Assembly: GCA_002840285.1 (NCBI GenBank)
Contig: PHAE01000002.1
Span: 92,304 to 156,303 of the forward strand
Origin: Firmicutes bacterium HGW-Firmicutes-11
Lineage (GTDB): Bacteria; Bacillota; Clostridia; Peptostreptococcales; Anaerovoracaceae
Length of the DNA: 64,000 nucleotides
Direction: 5' to 3'
Part shown: positions 18,673-27,711 of the stretch, in pieces
Layout: each line of letters starts with the position of its first letter
Numbering within the stretch: position 1 is the first letter of the stretch
Notes under the pieces: model-generated
What the model was told of the DNA's origin: nothing
Databases searched by the model: none
Seen by the model: only the letters and a program-made list of their open reading frames with translations
Made by a program: the position numbers and the translations under genes

Positions 18673-19428
18673 TCAGCTGTTGTCAAGGAACAGCCATGGA
18701 CAGAATTTGCGCTCCAACAGATCCAGCAATCGGAACAACAGTATTCCAAGCAGACTCAATGCCATGACGCCGGCAAACATCGCCACATAATCCACCATGA
18801 CCCAACTGTTCATGATGAAGTAGCCTATCCCATACCGGGTCGCATAGTTTTCTGCGAAAAACAAGGCGGCGATGCCGATGCCGATGCTGATCCGCAAGGC
18901 AGAAATCATCTTAGGCATGACCGCCGGCAGTATCAAGTCAAAAAACAACATTCTGCCACCAAGCCCAAGCGAGCGGGCAGAATCGACCATTTCCTTGGTG
19001 ATCTCCTTGATGCCGTCTCGTGCGGCAAGCAGTATCTGAAAAAAAATGATCGTTATGATGAGGATGATTTTTGAAGCATCGCCAAGGCCAAACAGCACAA
19101 GAAACACCGGTAAAAATGCGATCTTGGGGATGGGATACAGCAGATAGACCACCGGGGACAGATACTTGTCTGCTCTTTTGCTCCATCCGATGTAGATGCC
19201 AAGGGGAAGTCCTACGATCACAGACAACATGACCGCCACCAGTATCCGGTATAGGCTTACTCCAATGTGGAGCAAAAGGTTTCCGGTCATCAGTTTGAAA
19301 AATGTGACTGTGGTCTCCCATGGCCCTGGAACGATCGGTGAACGAACCGCGAGGTGTAGAAGATACCACAAAGCGATCACGATCATAACTCCATACAAGG
19401 TTCTGTTTTGCGATCCGGGTGGTTTCAC
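18673..19428 (-). CDS. ABC transporter permease, NitT/TauT (SsuC-like) family
   Basis: A 251-aa permease with six hydrophobic segments and the coupling-loop motif EMVDSARSLGLGGRMLFFDLILPAVMPK (the EAA region) typical of SsuC/TauC/ThiX permeases. Start is GTG at 19428, overlapping the ATPase stop (GTGA). It works with the adjacent ATPase and NMT1-type binding protein. The substrate of this subfamily ranges over sulfonates, pyrimidine precursors and others, and cannot be read here. Confidence 0.9.
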   Translation of the reverse strand: MKPPGSQNRTLYGVMIVIALWYLLHLAVRSPIVPGPWETTVTFFKLMTGNLLLHIGVSLYRILVAVMLSVIVGLPLGIYIGWSKRADKYLSPVVYLLYPIPKIAFLPVFLVLFGLGDASKIILIITIIFFQILLAARDGIKEITKEMVDSARSLGLGGRMLFFDLILPAVMPKMISALRISIGIGIAALFFAENYATRYGIGYFIMNSWVMVDYVAMFAGVMALSLLGILLFRLLDLLERKFCPWLFLDNS

Positions 19429-20165
19429 GACTTCCGCTCACCACCTTCATAGAGCCAGTGTCTGACCTCTTTGCACAAGGCGAAGTATTCCGGGTTCGAC
19501 CGGATGTTTTCCTCGCCGAAGTGTGGATTATGTATCGTTCTGATTATGGAGCCCTCTTTCATGACAACAATTTTTTGTCCCAGAAAAACAGCTTCTTCTA
19601 TGCTATGGGTCACGAGTATCAATGTCATGGGGCACAATTGGTGCAAATGGAGAATGTGGTTTTGAAGATGCTCCTTTGTCATAGCGTCCAGGGCGGAAGA
19701 TGCTTCGTCCAAGAGCAGCAGATCCGGTTCGATCAAGAGCGTTCTCGCGATCGCTACCCGCTGTTTTTGACCACCGGACAGCTGCACAGGATACTTGTGT
19801 CGTTGCTCGATAATCCCCAGATCGTTCAGCAATTCTATCGCCTTTTCCTGTACAGCTTCTCCTTCAATATTTCTTGCTTTGGCGCCAAGCATCACGTTTT
19901 TCCATACGGTTTTCCACGGCAACAGTCCTCCGCTTTGAAGAATGATCCCGGTTTCCTTTCGAACGCCGTGAAGCGGCTCTCCATGAACGAGGATCTCACC
20001 TTCCCCCGGAACGAGAAGGCCTGCGAGCGCATAGAGAAGCGTCGTCTTCCCACACCCGGAGGGACCGATGATAGCGCACGTCTGATTCTGCTCAACAGTC
20101 AGGCTGAACTCCCGCAACGCCTCCTCGTCACCATAGGCAACGGATATCTTTTTGATTTCGATCAT
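19425..20165 (-). CDS. ABC transporter ATPase, NitT/TauT family
   Basis: A 246-aa nucleotide-binding subunit: Walker A GPSGCGKTT, signature QLSGGQKQRVAIAR, Walker B LLLLDEASSALD, H-loop LVTHSIEEA. The canonical Walker B Pro is replaced (DEAS instead of DEPF), which is common in this branch. ATG 20165 overlaps the binding-protein stop (ATGA); the track start lies 25 codons inside that gene. Confidence 0.92.
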   Translation of the reverse strand: MIEIKKISVAYGDEEALREFSLTVEQNQTCAIIGPSGCGKTTLLYALAGLLVPGEGEILVHGEPLHGVRKETGIILQSGGLLPWKTVWKNVMLGAKARNIEGEAVQEKAIELLNDLGIIEQRHKYPVQLSGGQKQRVAIARTLLIEPDLLLLDEASSALDAMTKEHLQNHILHLHQLCPMTLILVTHSIEEAVFLGQKIVVMKEGSIIRTIHNPHFGEENIRSNPEYFALCKEVRHWLYEGGERKS

Positions 20166-21085
20166 TGCCCTACGTACTTTCTTTCCACGAGAGCGTCCGC
20201 ATCGACTGCAAGATCCTTTTTCACGACAGCGGAGGTCCACTGAATGATTTCTTCAATGTATGCCTTGTCCGGTAAGGAGGCTTTCGTGTATACTGGTAAA
20301 ACGATCAGATCCCGCACTTCCGGACTTAGATTCGGGATTTTTTTCATCAGAATATCGAGCGCTTCCGCCGGATCGTTATTGATATCTTCCACCGCCTTGT
20401 TATAGGCCTCGTGAAACAAGCGGATCGCCTCTCCCTTTTCTTCAAGCGCTTTGGCAGTGAAGACCATCACGTCCGGGCAATTGCCATCTTCCAGCTCATA
20501 CAGTGTTTTTTCCAGACCGTTCAGTTCTCCCATGGATGCAACCGGTTCAGGGAACAGTCCCATATCAAGATCGCCGCTGCCAATGGCCGCCAGTCTCGCC
20601 GGGATCTCCGTGATAAAAACCTTTTCGATCTTGTATTGATTGCCAAGCCACTTGTCGATCAGGTAGTTTGTGACGCTGACTTCCATCATACCGACCTTGA
20701 TGGATTCCAGATCTTTACTTCCGGGTTTTGATAACACCGGAAAAACACCGTTGGTCATGGTAGTCGCTTTGATATCAAATCCGCCGTCCACATTGGTGGC
20801 AACTGCGATCAGGTCAGTCATTGCTCCGTCGATCGAAAACGTCTGCAACGCACTCTGACGGTTCTGCGGATTGGTGAAAATCTCCAACGCGACGGCCAGT
20901 CCGAGATCGTCGAAGTACCCTTTTTCTTGTGCAAGCAGTATCGGCGCTGCGTCCACCGCTGGCATGAGCCCGATGTTCAAGTCCATACTCGTAGACGGTG
21001 CCACGTCAATCGATGAGCAGCCTGCTGCCAATGTTGCCGCCAATAATAGCATTATGATTGCTGCGATGTTTGCTTTCTTTTTCAT
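20162..21085 (-). CDS. NMT1/THI5-like substrate-binding lipoprotein
   Basis: A 307-aa lipoprotein with signal peptide and lipobox (TLAAGC). The mature part (NIGLMPAVDAAPILLAQEKGYFDDLGLAVALEI) has the NMT1/THI5-like opening shared by binding proteins for sulfonates, nitrate and thiamine precursors. DMGLFPEPVASM suggests a ligand-site loop. No residue set allows a substrate call. RBS AGGAG lies 5 nt before the ATG, and the gene starts 7 nt after the small histidine-rich membrane protein gene. Confidence 0.9.
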   Translation of the reverse strand: MKKKANIAAIIMLLLAATLAAGCSSIDVAPSTSMDLNIGLMPAVDAAPILLAQEKGYFDDLGLAVALEIFTNPQNRQSALQTFSIDGAMTDLIAVATNVDGGFDIKATTMTNGVFPVLSKPGSKDLESIKVGMMEVSVTNYLIDKWLGNQYKIEKVFITEIPARLAAIGSGDLDMGLFPEPVASMGELNGLEKTLYELEDGNCPDVMVFTAKALEEKGEAIRLFHEAYNKAVEDINNDPAEALDILMKKIPNLSPEVRDLIVLPVYTKASLPDKAYIEEIIQWTSAVVKKDLAVDADALVERKYVGQ

Positions 21086-21092
21086 ACGTCTC

Positions 21093-21470
21093 CTATATCA
21101 GCCACGGTTTTAAGTAGTGGACAAAAAATGCGATCACGATCGCAATCCCGACACTGCGATGCAACAAAGCCAAATTCCGTTTTCTCGTTTTTTTGAAAAT
21201 GAATCCCAGTATCCCATTCAGGATCAATAGCATCAGCAGAATGCTACCGGTATGGAGCGTCAATTCCCCATCCAGTTTCCCATAGCCGTGGATCGCTCCT
21301 GAAATGATCAACAGCGCGCCAACATAGGGGTGGATCGCTCTGCCTCTTCGTGTCACCACATTTAAGGATTTGTTCTTTCCTTTGAAATGTCGCTTGTTTA
21401 TTTCAAGCAAAACGGGAAATGACAACAAATAGAGCAATAAAATGATGTTGAAAAAAGAATGAACCGTCAT
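21093..21470 (-). CDS. Four-helix membrane protein with conserved His, cytochrome b-like
   Basis: A 125-aa protein with four transmembrane helices. His residues sit near helix ends (AIHPYVG, AIHGYGKL, LTLHTGS, LLHRSVG, FVHYLKP), a pattern seen in b-type haem membrane proteins such as cytochrome b561/ferric-reductase-like domains. Haem binding is inferred, not shown. Start 21470 (MTVHSF) is chosen because AGGAG sits 7 nt upstream; the track ORF adds eight codons overlapping the acetyltransferase gene. It lies immediately before the NMT1-type transporter genes. Confidence 0.6.
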   Translation of the reverse strand: MTVHSFFNIILLLYLLSFPVLLEINKRHFKGKNKSLNVVTRRGRAIHPYVGALLIISGAIHGYGKLDGELTLHTGSILLMLLILNGILGFIFKKTRKRNLALLHRSVGIAIVIAFFVHYLKPWLI

Positions 21471-21487
21471 ACGCGAACTCCTTTCCT

Positions 21488-22297
21488 TTACCAATCAACC
21501 AATTCACCCGGCGGATTCCCTGTCCTTACGGGAGGTTTTTCTTTCCCTTTAAGGATCGCCTCGAATCCAATGGATGTGGCGATCATGCCTGCCGACTCCA
21601 GGCTCCAGCGCGACAGCGTATTGTAGTACCAGCAACCAGCTGAGGGGATCATGCCGTTCTCATAGACCCAGTCTTTCAGACAGAGAAGTATCCTCTTTGC
21701 AACACCCTTGCGCCGAAACGCTGGATTTGCAAACATTCCGATCGATGCCAGGCCGGGAAGAAACTGGCTTGGCTCCACGATCCCTGCGCCCAGAAATTCG
21801 CCTCTATCCTCAAGCACAAAAATCGTGCCGATCGAATCGTCGAAGAAATTGCCGCAGATCTCATGTATCAGCGGATCGTCCTCTGGCGTCGCAGGGCGAA
21901 AAACTGCATGATCCACCAAGGTTTCCTGTCGTTCCACGATACCGCTGTCGATGAACCAACAGCCAACTTTTTCTTTTTCGTAATCCCACTCGGCGACGAG
22001 GGCTGAAATCAAGGGATCCTGGGTCATGACGAACACTCTTTCCACGCCCAGCTCTTCGATCGTTTGCTCCAGCATCTGCGCCGCGTATCGATACTGTTCT
22101 TTTTTCACATAAAAGAAATGGATCGTTTCCTTGATCAACCCGGTGTAACCAGCCACATTCCCTTCTCGGAACAGTTGATAAAGGTCGCATTTGGATACCT
22201 TGTCCTCCAGCCAGGAATCCATCGGATAGGTCAATGTCTTCATGTGTTCAATCAGCAGGTCTCTGATTTCCTGTTGTTCCGTCTTTTCGATCATCAT
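21488..22297 (-). CDS. GNAT-family acetyltransferase
   Basis: A 269-aa protein. The C-terminal half carries a GNAT fold with the acetyl-CoA loop written as NPAFRRKGVAKRILLCL (R-x-x-G-x-A). The N-terminal half resembles a second, degenerate GNAT-like domain. The acceptor is unknown. ATG 22297 overlaps the stop of the MFS gene, so the efflux protein and acetyltransferase are probably made together, perhaps to modify and export the same class of compound. Confidence 0.82.
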   Translation of the reverse strand: MMIEKTEQQEIRDLLIEHMKTLTYPMDSWLEDKVSKCDLYQLFREGNVAGYTGLIKETIHFFYVKKEQYRYAAQMLEQTIEELGVERVFVMTQDPLISALVAEWDYEKEKVGCWFIDSGIVERQETLVDHAVFRPATPEDDPLIHEICGNFFDDSIGTIFVLEDRGEFLGAGIVEPSQFLPGLASIGMFANPAFRRKGVAKRILLCLKDWVYENGMIPSAGCWYYNTLSRWSLESAGMIATSIGFEAILKGKEKPPVRTGNPPGELVDW

Positions 22298-23541
22298 TCT
22301 ATCACATCCTCTTTCATCTTGGTTCCGGCAAGCGGCTCACCGGCAGTGAGCAAAGCACGATCGAATCGTAAGAAGACAGCTTGCACGGCAATCATTAGTC
22401 CTGTAGCCACAAGCATCCATTCGATTCGGACGACGTCGGAGAGCGGACCAAAGAACAACATGCCCAAAGGCATGACCGAGCTTGATATCATCGACAACAC
22501 GCTGAACACTCTTCCCAGGAAGTCCATGTCCACTGTTTCCTGAAGCAATACCGTTGCCGGGGTGTTGAAAATCGGTATCGTGATCCCAATGGCAGCCATG
22601 ACTGCCAGATAGACCCAGAAATTTGGTACTATTCCCAGCGCGAGGGTTCCGATGCCGACTCCCATACAGGCAAACGCCATGGAATGGATCCGGTTTCGAA
22701 AACCACCCCAGGCCGCCATGATTGCTCCGCCACCCATCATGCCGATGGAAAATGCGATCTCGATCGCTGTCAAACGCCAGACTTCGTCTCCGAAGGATCG
22801 CACCACCTGCAGAGGCGTCAAAAAAGAAACTGGAGCAATGAACAGAAAGAACCCGGCGCAGAAAAGGAAATACCGCATGATGAACCGGTGTTGCCTGATG
22901 TAGCCGATCCCTTCTTTCATGTCTGCGAAATAACCGGTGGTCTGTTTCTCCTTTGCCTTGTTGTGTGCCGGCACATGGAGAAAGAAGAGCAATATCATGG
23001 CAGCGATCGCGGCAGTTACAACATCGACGAAAAAGATGATCTCGATCGAAGCAAAGGTCAGCAGAGCACCGCTGAGCATCGGCGAGACCAGCATGACCAT
23101 CGCCTGCACGCTTGCGTTGATCCCGTTCACCCTGGTCAACTTCTCTTCCGGTACGATCTGAGGCAGGAATGCCCCCACCGCAGGCATTTGGACTGCTGTG
23201 CCGATCGCCCGAATACCGGATGCAACGAAGAGCAACCATATCATATCGTATCCTATGAGAAACAGGATCGCCAGTATAAGTGTGGTAAACGCAATCATGG
23301 AGTCGGACAGAACGATGATCATTTTTCGGTTATAGCGGTCTGCCCATACTCCGGCAAAGGGAGAAAGGAAAAAAACCGGCAAAAAACCGCAAATGATCGA
23401 GATCGTCATCATAACTCCCGACTTGGTTTCCAGTGTGATATACCACATAATGGCGTATTGGACCAAAGAAGATCCAAACAGTGACATCGTCTGGCTTCCA
23501 AGAAACAATACTGTATTCTTTTTCCACTGCTGCTTATTCAA
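22294..23541 (-). CDS. MFS efflux transporter, macrolide-efflux-like
   Basis: A 415-aa protein with about twelve helices and the MFS motif GVWADRYNRKMIIVLSD between helices 2 and 3. It resembles the drug:H+ antiporter-3 (MefA-like) group. The start codon is TTG at 23541 with AGGAG 6 nt upstream; no ATG is available near the N-terminus. It begins 16 nt after the diaminopropionate ammonia-lyase stop. Confidence 0.87.
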   Translation of the reverse strand: MNKQQWKKNTVLFLGSQTMSLFGSSLVQYAIMWYITLETKSGVMMTISIICGFLPVFFLSPFAGVWADRYNRKMIIVLSDSMIAFTTLILAILFLIGYDMIWLLFVASGIRAIGTAVQMPAVGAFLPQIVPEEKLTRVNGINASVQAMVMLVSPMLSGALLTFASIEIIFFVDVVTAAIAAMILLFFLHVPAHNKAKEKQTTGYFADMKEGIGYIRQHRFIMRYFLFCAGFFLFIAPVSFLTPLQVVRSFGDEVWRLTAIEIAFSIGMMGGGAIMAAWGGFRNRIHSMAFACMGVGIGTLALGIVPNFWVYLAVMAAIGITIPIFNTPATVLLQETVDMDFLGRVFSVLSMISSSVMPLGMLFFGPLSDVVRIEWMLVATGLMIAVQAVFLRFDRALLTAGEPLAGTKMKEDVIE

Positions 23542-23557
23542 GAATGTCTCCTGCGCA

Positions 23558-24787
23558 CTAGGTTTCCAGTGACGGATACGCTCCGTTCCAAACGATATTT
23601 CGATACCCCGCGACGTCTGTGTCCCCTTCCGTGCTAATGATCATCACCCGCGATGTTTCGTCAAGTCCCATCGCTTGCCTTGATGCTTCCCATTCCGGAC
23701 GCTCCATCAAAAGGCTGAGCAGACCCAGGCCGACCGCTCCCGATTCTCCGGAAATCACTTTTGGGTCATTTCCAACAGGATTGGCGAGGATCCGCATCCC
23801 TCTTGCCGAGACCAAATCCGGACAGGAAACAAAATAATCCCCGTAATCCCTCAGGATCTCCCAGCCAATGGTATTTGGCTCTCCACAGGCAAGTCCAGCC
23901 ATAATGGTATCCATAGAACCAGTCACAGCCACCGGTTTTCCGTCTTTACTGAGAGCGGATCGATAAAAACAGTCGGCGGCATTGGGTTCGACGATCACAG
24001 TGACCGGTCGGTTCCCTTGATATTCTGAGGCATAGTAACCTTGAATGGCGGCTGCGAAGGAACCTACACCGGCTTGCAGAAACACATGGGTCGGCATCAT
24101 GCCTTCCTCTTCCTTCAGCTGTTCTTCGATTTCTGCTGCGATCGTTGTATAGCCCTGCATGATCCAGGTCGGAATTTTCTCATATCCTTGCCAGACGGTA
24201 TCCTGTACTATGACTCCTCCGTTTTTCTTCGCGTATTCTGTTGCATACCGCACCGTATCGTCATAATTGTACTCAGTGATCGACGCGGAAGCGCCCTCGT
24301 TTCGAATGTTGTCCAAACGCATCTTGGCAGACCCCTTCGGCATGAACACCACAGAACGATGACCCAACTCCCTTGCTGCCCAAGCGACGCCACGGCCATG
24401 GTTGCCGTCAGTCGCTGTCACAAATACCGTCTCTCCCAGTTTTTGAAAAGTATCCTTCGAGCGCAGCGTTTCCAATGACATCCGGGACTCGTCCATCCCG
24501 ACAGCGTCGGCAATATAACTCCCGATCGCATAAGATCCTCCCAGAACCTTGAAGGCGTTCAAGCCAAATCGATAGGATTCATCTTTGATCCATATCTTTC
24601 CAAGACCCAAACATTTCGAGAGTTCCGTGAGTGAAAGAAGCGGTGTTTTGCTGTACTGGGGGAAACTCATATGAAACTGCTTCACCTTACCTGCGGCATC
24701 TGTGCCAAGAAATTCAACTTTCGTTTTTGGCCCTGCCGCTCTGGCTCTCTGGTTTCCGGTCCATTTGTAGTCATTCATTCCATTCAT
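23558..24787 (-). CDS. dpaL: Diaminopropionate ammonia-lyase
   Basis: A 409-aa PLP enzyme that splits 2,3-diaminopropionate to pyruvate and two ammonia. The PLP lysine motif is RFGLNAFKVLGGSYAIG. TATDGNHGRGVAWAA (substrate/phosphate loop) and AGVGSFAAAIQGYY (PLP-phosphate glycine loop) are intact. Length is right for YgeX-type enzymes. GGAGG lies ahead of ATG 24787. It heads a minus-strand run with efflux, acetyltransferase and ABC transporter genes, suggesting catabolism or detoxification of amino-acid-like compounds, though that link is inference. Confidence 0.93.
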   Translation of the reverse strand: MNGMNDYKWTGNQRARAAGPKTKVEFLGTDAAGKVKQFHMSFPQYSKTPLLSLTELSKCLGLGKIWIKDESYRFGLNAFKVLGGSYAIGSYIADAVGMDESRMSLETLRSKDTFQKLGETVFVTATDGNHGRGVAWAARELGHRSVVFMPKGSAKMRLDNIRNEGASASITEYNYDDTVRYATEYAKKNGGVIVQDTVWQGYEKIPTWIMQGYTTIAAEIEEQLKEEEGMMPTHVFLQAGVGSFAAAIQGYYASEYQGNRPVTVIVEPNAADCFYRSALSKDGKPVAVTGSMDTIMAGLACGEPNTIGWEILRDYGDYFVSCPDLVSARGMRILANPVGNDPKVISGESGAVGLGLLSLLMERPEWEASRQAMGLDETSRVMIISTEGDTDVAGYRNIVWNGAYPSLET

Positions 24788-24881
24788 GATTTACCTCCAT
24801 TGCGCAGCTGTCCATCGGAATTATGATACCATGAGGAAGGAATTCTGTGAAGATAGGCATATGCACATTGTATCCCTTCCA

Positions 24882-24909
24882 TTGACTTCCCACTGTCGTA
24901 TGATACAAT
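24882..24909 (+). promoter_or_regulatory. Promoter of the pilus-like operon
   Basis: TTGACT (24882-24887) and TACAAT (24904-24909) are 16 bp apart, about 40 nt before ATG 24948, and are followed by GGAGG at 24936. Confidence 0.7.
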
Positions 24910-24947
24910 ATTGCTAAGATTTCAGACTATGGATCGGAGGGTTGACC

Positions 24948-26003
24948 ATGGCAGATCAAAAAATGAACGGCAACGGTAGAAATCTCCTTACCTTTGGGGA
25001 GTTGTCCGCCTTTTGCCAGCAAATCAGCATGATTCTCAAATCGGGCATCCCTCTCCACGAAGGGCTGTCTTTATTAAAAGAGGATGTTGCGGATTCAGGT
25101 CTGCGAAGCGTCCTTACCATTGTCAGTGATGAAGTCTCGGCAGGAAAGCCACTCCCGGCTGCTTTGGACGCCGCTTCCTCATTCCCAAGTTATATGGTCA
25201 ATATGATCCGTATCGGTTCCGATGCAGGAAAACTGGATGATGTGACCGCTTCCTTGGCAGACTATTACGATCGGGAAGACATGTTGCGACAAAACATCAA
25301 AAGTTCTGTTGTCTATCCCTTGACGCTGACTTTGATGATGTTGGTCGTCATGATGGTCTTTTCCATCAAGGTCCTTCCTATCTTCGATCAGGTGTTCCGC
25401 GGACTGGGCACAACGATGTCACCAGCTGCCCAGGCGATCATGAACGTAGGAATGGCTGCCAGCAAATACTCGATCGCTCTTTTGATCATCGCTGCCGTCA
25501 TACTTGCCGGCGTGGTGTTCTTTTTTAAATCTCAGCGTGGCAGCGCATGGCTGTCACGTTTTTCGTCGTCAGGAAAGCTTTCGGAAAAGATATCCATGGC
25601 TCGCTTTTCCTCATCCATGTCGTTGATGCTGTCAAGCGGACTTGACACTGAGCACGCGCTTCAGATGACGAAATCCGTCATCGCCAACCAGAACGTCAGA
25701 GTCAAAGTCGATCGTTGCTTGGAATTGATCGCTTCCGGTACTCCCTTCGTGGAAGCCGTAGGCCTAGTGGAGCTTTACCCCCGTATGACACTTCGCATGT
25801 TGAGTCTGGGTTTTCAGGCGGGTAATCTTGATACTGTGATGCACACGATCGCCGAAGGCGCGGAAGAAGAGATCGATGCGACCCTGATGCGTCGGGTCGC
25901 TCTCATAGAACCGATCTCAGTCGCCTTCCTTTCTCTCATTATCGGCGTGATCCTGATCTCTGTCATGCTGCCTCTGATGAGCATCATGTCCTCCATCGGA
26001 TAG
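24948..26003 (+). CDS. pilC: Type IV pilus/T2SS inner-membrane platform protein
   Basis: A 351-aa protein of the GspF/PilC family, which forms the inner-membrane platform that the assembly and retraction ATPases turn or push. Two T2SSF domains are visible: the first around FCQQISMILKSGIPLHEGLSLL and the second around RFSSSMSLMLSSGLDTEHALQM, with helices near 145-170, 180-205 and at the C-terminus. The track start is TTG at 24942; ATG 24948 has GGAGG 7 nt upstream and is preferred. First gene of a six-gene plus-strand operon. Confidence 0.92.
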   Translation: MADQKMNGNGRNLLTFGELSAFCQQISMILKSGIPLHEGLSLLKEDVADSGLRSVLTIVSDEVSAGKPLPAALDAASSFPSYMVNMIRIGSDAGKLDDVTASLADYYDREDMLRQNIKSSVVYPLTLTLMMLVVMMVFSIKVLPIFDQVFRGLGTTMSPAAQAIMNVGMAASKYSIALLIIAAVILAGVVFFFKSQRGSAWLSRFSSSGKLSEKISMARFSSSMSLMLSSGLDTEHALQMTKSVIANQNVRVKVDRCLELIASGTPFVEAVGLVELYPRMTLRMLSLGFQAGNLDTVMHTIAEGAEEEIDATLMRRVALIEPISVAFLSLIIGVILISVMLPLMSIMSSIG

Positions 26004-26016
26004 CGGGAGGTTTTCC

Positions 26017-26343
26017 ATGTACGGTAACAATCGATGGAACACTACTTACGATTATAAAAAGGCGTTGGTTCTACCTGTCGCTGTCTTTCTCTGTTTTTTG
26101 CTTTTTTTCATCGTCGGATCATCCCGCGCAAGCCAGGCGGCGGAAAAAGAAACGCTCAAGCATCTTGAATCAGCGGTGATGCAGGCGACAGTGCAATGCT
26201 ATGCCATTGAGGGCGTATATCCTCCCGATGTTGCTTATCTGGAAACCCACTATGGGATCCAGATCGATGAGGACTCCTATGTTGTACATTACGAGGCCTT
26301 TGCCTCAAACATTTTACCAACTGTTTTTGTGATTCAGAAATGA
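26017..26343 (+). CDS. Small membrane protein of the pilus-like operon
   Basis: A 108-aa protein with one membrane helix (residues 17-36) and a C-terminal domain. ESAVMQATVQCYAIEGVYPPDVAYLETHYG resembles the start of the soluble region of major pilins (helix followed by an EGxYP loop). No prepilin peptidase motif (G|FxxxE) is present and about 15 basic/polar residues precede the helix. Possibly a degenerate pilin or a PilC-associated assembly factor. Confidence 0.7.
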   Translation: MYGNNRWNTTYDYKKALVLPVAVFLCFLLFFIVGSSRASQAAEKETLKHLESAVMQATVQCYAIEGVYPPDVAYLETHYGIQIDEDSYVVHYEAFASNILPTVFVIQK

Positions 26344-26359
26344 AGGGCGGGTGTCTTCG

Positions 26360-26872
26360 ATGATGGGAAAAATGGCAGCAGAAGGACGTCGACACAGCCT
26401 GTTTGAGCTGTTGTTGATGCTGTTTTTGCTTTTCATTTTTGCAGCATCGGCTCTTATCGTAGTTGTGATCGGCGCTGATGTTTATTCCAATATCAACCAC
26501 AACATGGATTCCAACTATGATCTTCGAATCCCACTTTCCTATGTTTCCAATAAGATTCGTCAGGCCGACAGAGAAGGTGCCGTGTCACTTCAAACGAAAG
26601 AGGGAACAACGGTGCTGGTTTTACAAAGCGTGCAAAATGGATCCAACTACGAAACCTGGATTTATGAATACGAAGGATATCTGTATGAAGTGCTTTATGA
26701 GCAGGGCCAAGGCCTTGGCTTGGAAGCAGGCACCCCTGTGATTCCGATCAACGGCTTTTCCATGAAAATGGAGGCAGATAACCTTTTGACTTTGACTGCA
26801 AATGACGCCTCCGGCAAACGCCTCGATCTGCGTCTCGCATTGCGCAGCGATGGAGAGGAGGGTCAGCTATGA
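26360..26872 (+). CDS. DUF4860-type pilin-like protein
   Basis: A 170-aa protein with N-terminal helix RRHSLFELLLMLFLLFIFAA. A Glu at the place of pilin Glu5 (H-S-L-F-E) suggests a pseudopilin-like origin, but the Gly before the cut site is absent. The rest is a beta-rich domain matching DUF4860 in look. ATG 26360 is preferred over GTG 26351 because AAGGGCGG would abut the latter. It overlaps the next gene by ATGA. Confidence 0.72.
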   Translation: MMGKMAAEGRRHSLFELLLMLFLLFIFAASALIVVVIGADVYSNINHNMDSNYDLRIPLSYVSNKIRQADREGAVSLQTKEGTTVLVLQSVQNGSNYETWIYEYEGYLYEVLYEQGQGLGLEAGTPVIPINGFSMKMEADNLLTLTANDASGKRLDLRLALRSDGEEGQL

Positions 26873-27255
26873 AGCGACGCCCCGTATCAAAGAGCCATGC
26901 ATTCCTGATCGAGTTGACCATCGTTCTTTTATTTTTCTCATTATGCGCAGCCATCGCCCTTGGGCTTTTTGTGAACGCGCACAATGCAGACGAACGCGCG
27001 CGGTTGACGACTATTGCATTGATGGATCTCCAATCCATCGCCGAAACCGCAAAAGCTACTGAAGATCTGCCAGCGATGCGGACCTATGTGGCAAGCCTTG
27101 TGGACGGAGATGATTACTCGCTTCGCGCGGATTTGAAAGAAGAATCCCGTACCGCGGGAACGATGGCGATCCTGACCTTGTCCGCTGCAGAGCCGGAAGG
27201 CGAAGGACTTTTGGAAATCAAAGTGCAAAAATACTTTGCCGGAGGACTCCAATGA
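26869..27255 (+). CDS. Pseudopilin-like protein
   Basis: A 128-aa protein. After a basic leader (MKRRPVSKSH) comes AFLIELTIVLLFFSL, very close to the FTLIELLIVLAI helix of pilins with Glu at position 5 if cut after His. The canonical Gly at -1 is replaced. The soluble domain of about 90 residues has no named motif. ATGA overlaps on both ends show tight translational coupling inside the operon. Confidence 0.72.
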   Translation: MKRRPVSKSHAFLIELTIVLLFFSLCAAIALGLFVNAHNADERARLTTIALMDLQSIAETAKATEDLPAMRTYVASLVDGDDYSLRADLKEESRTAGTMAILTLSAAEPEGEGLLEIKVQKYFAGGLQ

Positions 27256-27701
27256 AAGAGCGCGTCAGAATGAGTCTCAGCGTCGGGGGACCAACCATCA
27301 TCATGATCTTCGTGATCTTGTGCCTTACCACTTTGGGCACCCTTTCGCTTGTGACCGCGAATACCGATCTGAAACTCACAGAAAAAACCGCCGCATATAC
27401 AGTGGCGTATTATGATGCAGACAGTATGGGCGAGGAGTTTCTTTCTGAAGTTGACGGGATCATAACGTCGGGACGACTTGATTTTCAACAATTGGATGAT
27501 ACATTGTCGCGTCCGTTGGCGGATGGTTCACATTCTATCATTTACAATACACCGATCGGCGAAGAGCAGTTTTTAAGGATCGAATTAGTGATCCCTGCCG
27601 GCTTGGAGGCTGACGCCGATCCCAAATACCACATCGTATCCTGGAAAACGGAAACTGCCCAAGTTTGGGATTATGAAGAGTATCAAATCCAGATCGATTA
27701 A
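27252..27701 (+). CDS. Minor pseudopilin-like protein
   Basis: A 149-aa protein. The leader MKERVRMSLSVGG is followed by PTIIMIFVILCLTTLGTLSLV and then TEKTAAYTVAYYDADSMGEEFL. This layout (GG, hydrophobic helix without Glu5, then a residue run like A-x-x-A-Y-Y-x-A) recalls GspK/PilX-type tip pseudopilins. The identification is structural analogy only. It ends 10 nt before the pilT start and contains that gene's ribosome-binding site just after its stop. Confidence 0.68.
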   Translation: MKERVRMSLSVGGPTIIMIFVILCLTTLGTLSLVTANTDLKLTEKTAAYTVAYYDADSMGEEFLSEVDGIITSGRLDFQQLDDTLSRPLADGSHSIIYNTPIGEEQFLRIELVIPAGLEADADPKYHIVSWKTETAQVWDYEEYQIQID

Positions 27702-27711
27702 GGAGGGTTCA

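Noticed and set aside
19419-20243. Plus-strand 274-aa ORF
   Set aside because: Antisense to a clear ABC ATPase with all motifs; composition is typical of a shadow frame.
22337-23239. Minus-strand 300-aa ORF
   Set aside because: Out-of-frame reading of the MFS gene, rich in Arg, His and Cys, without recognisable domain.
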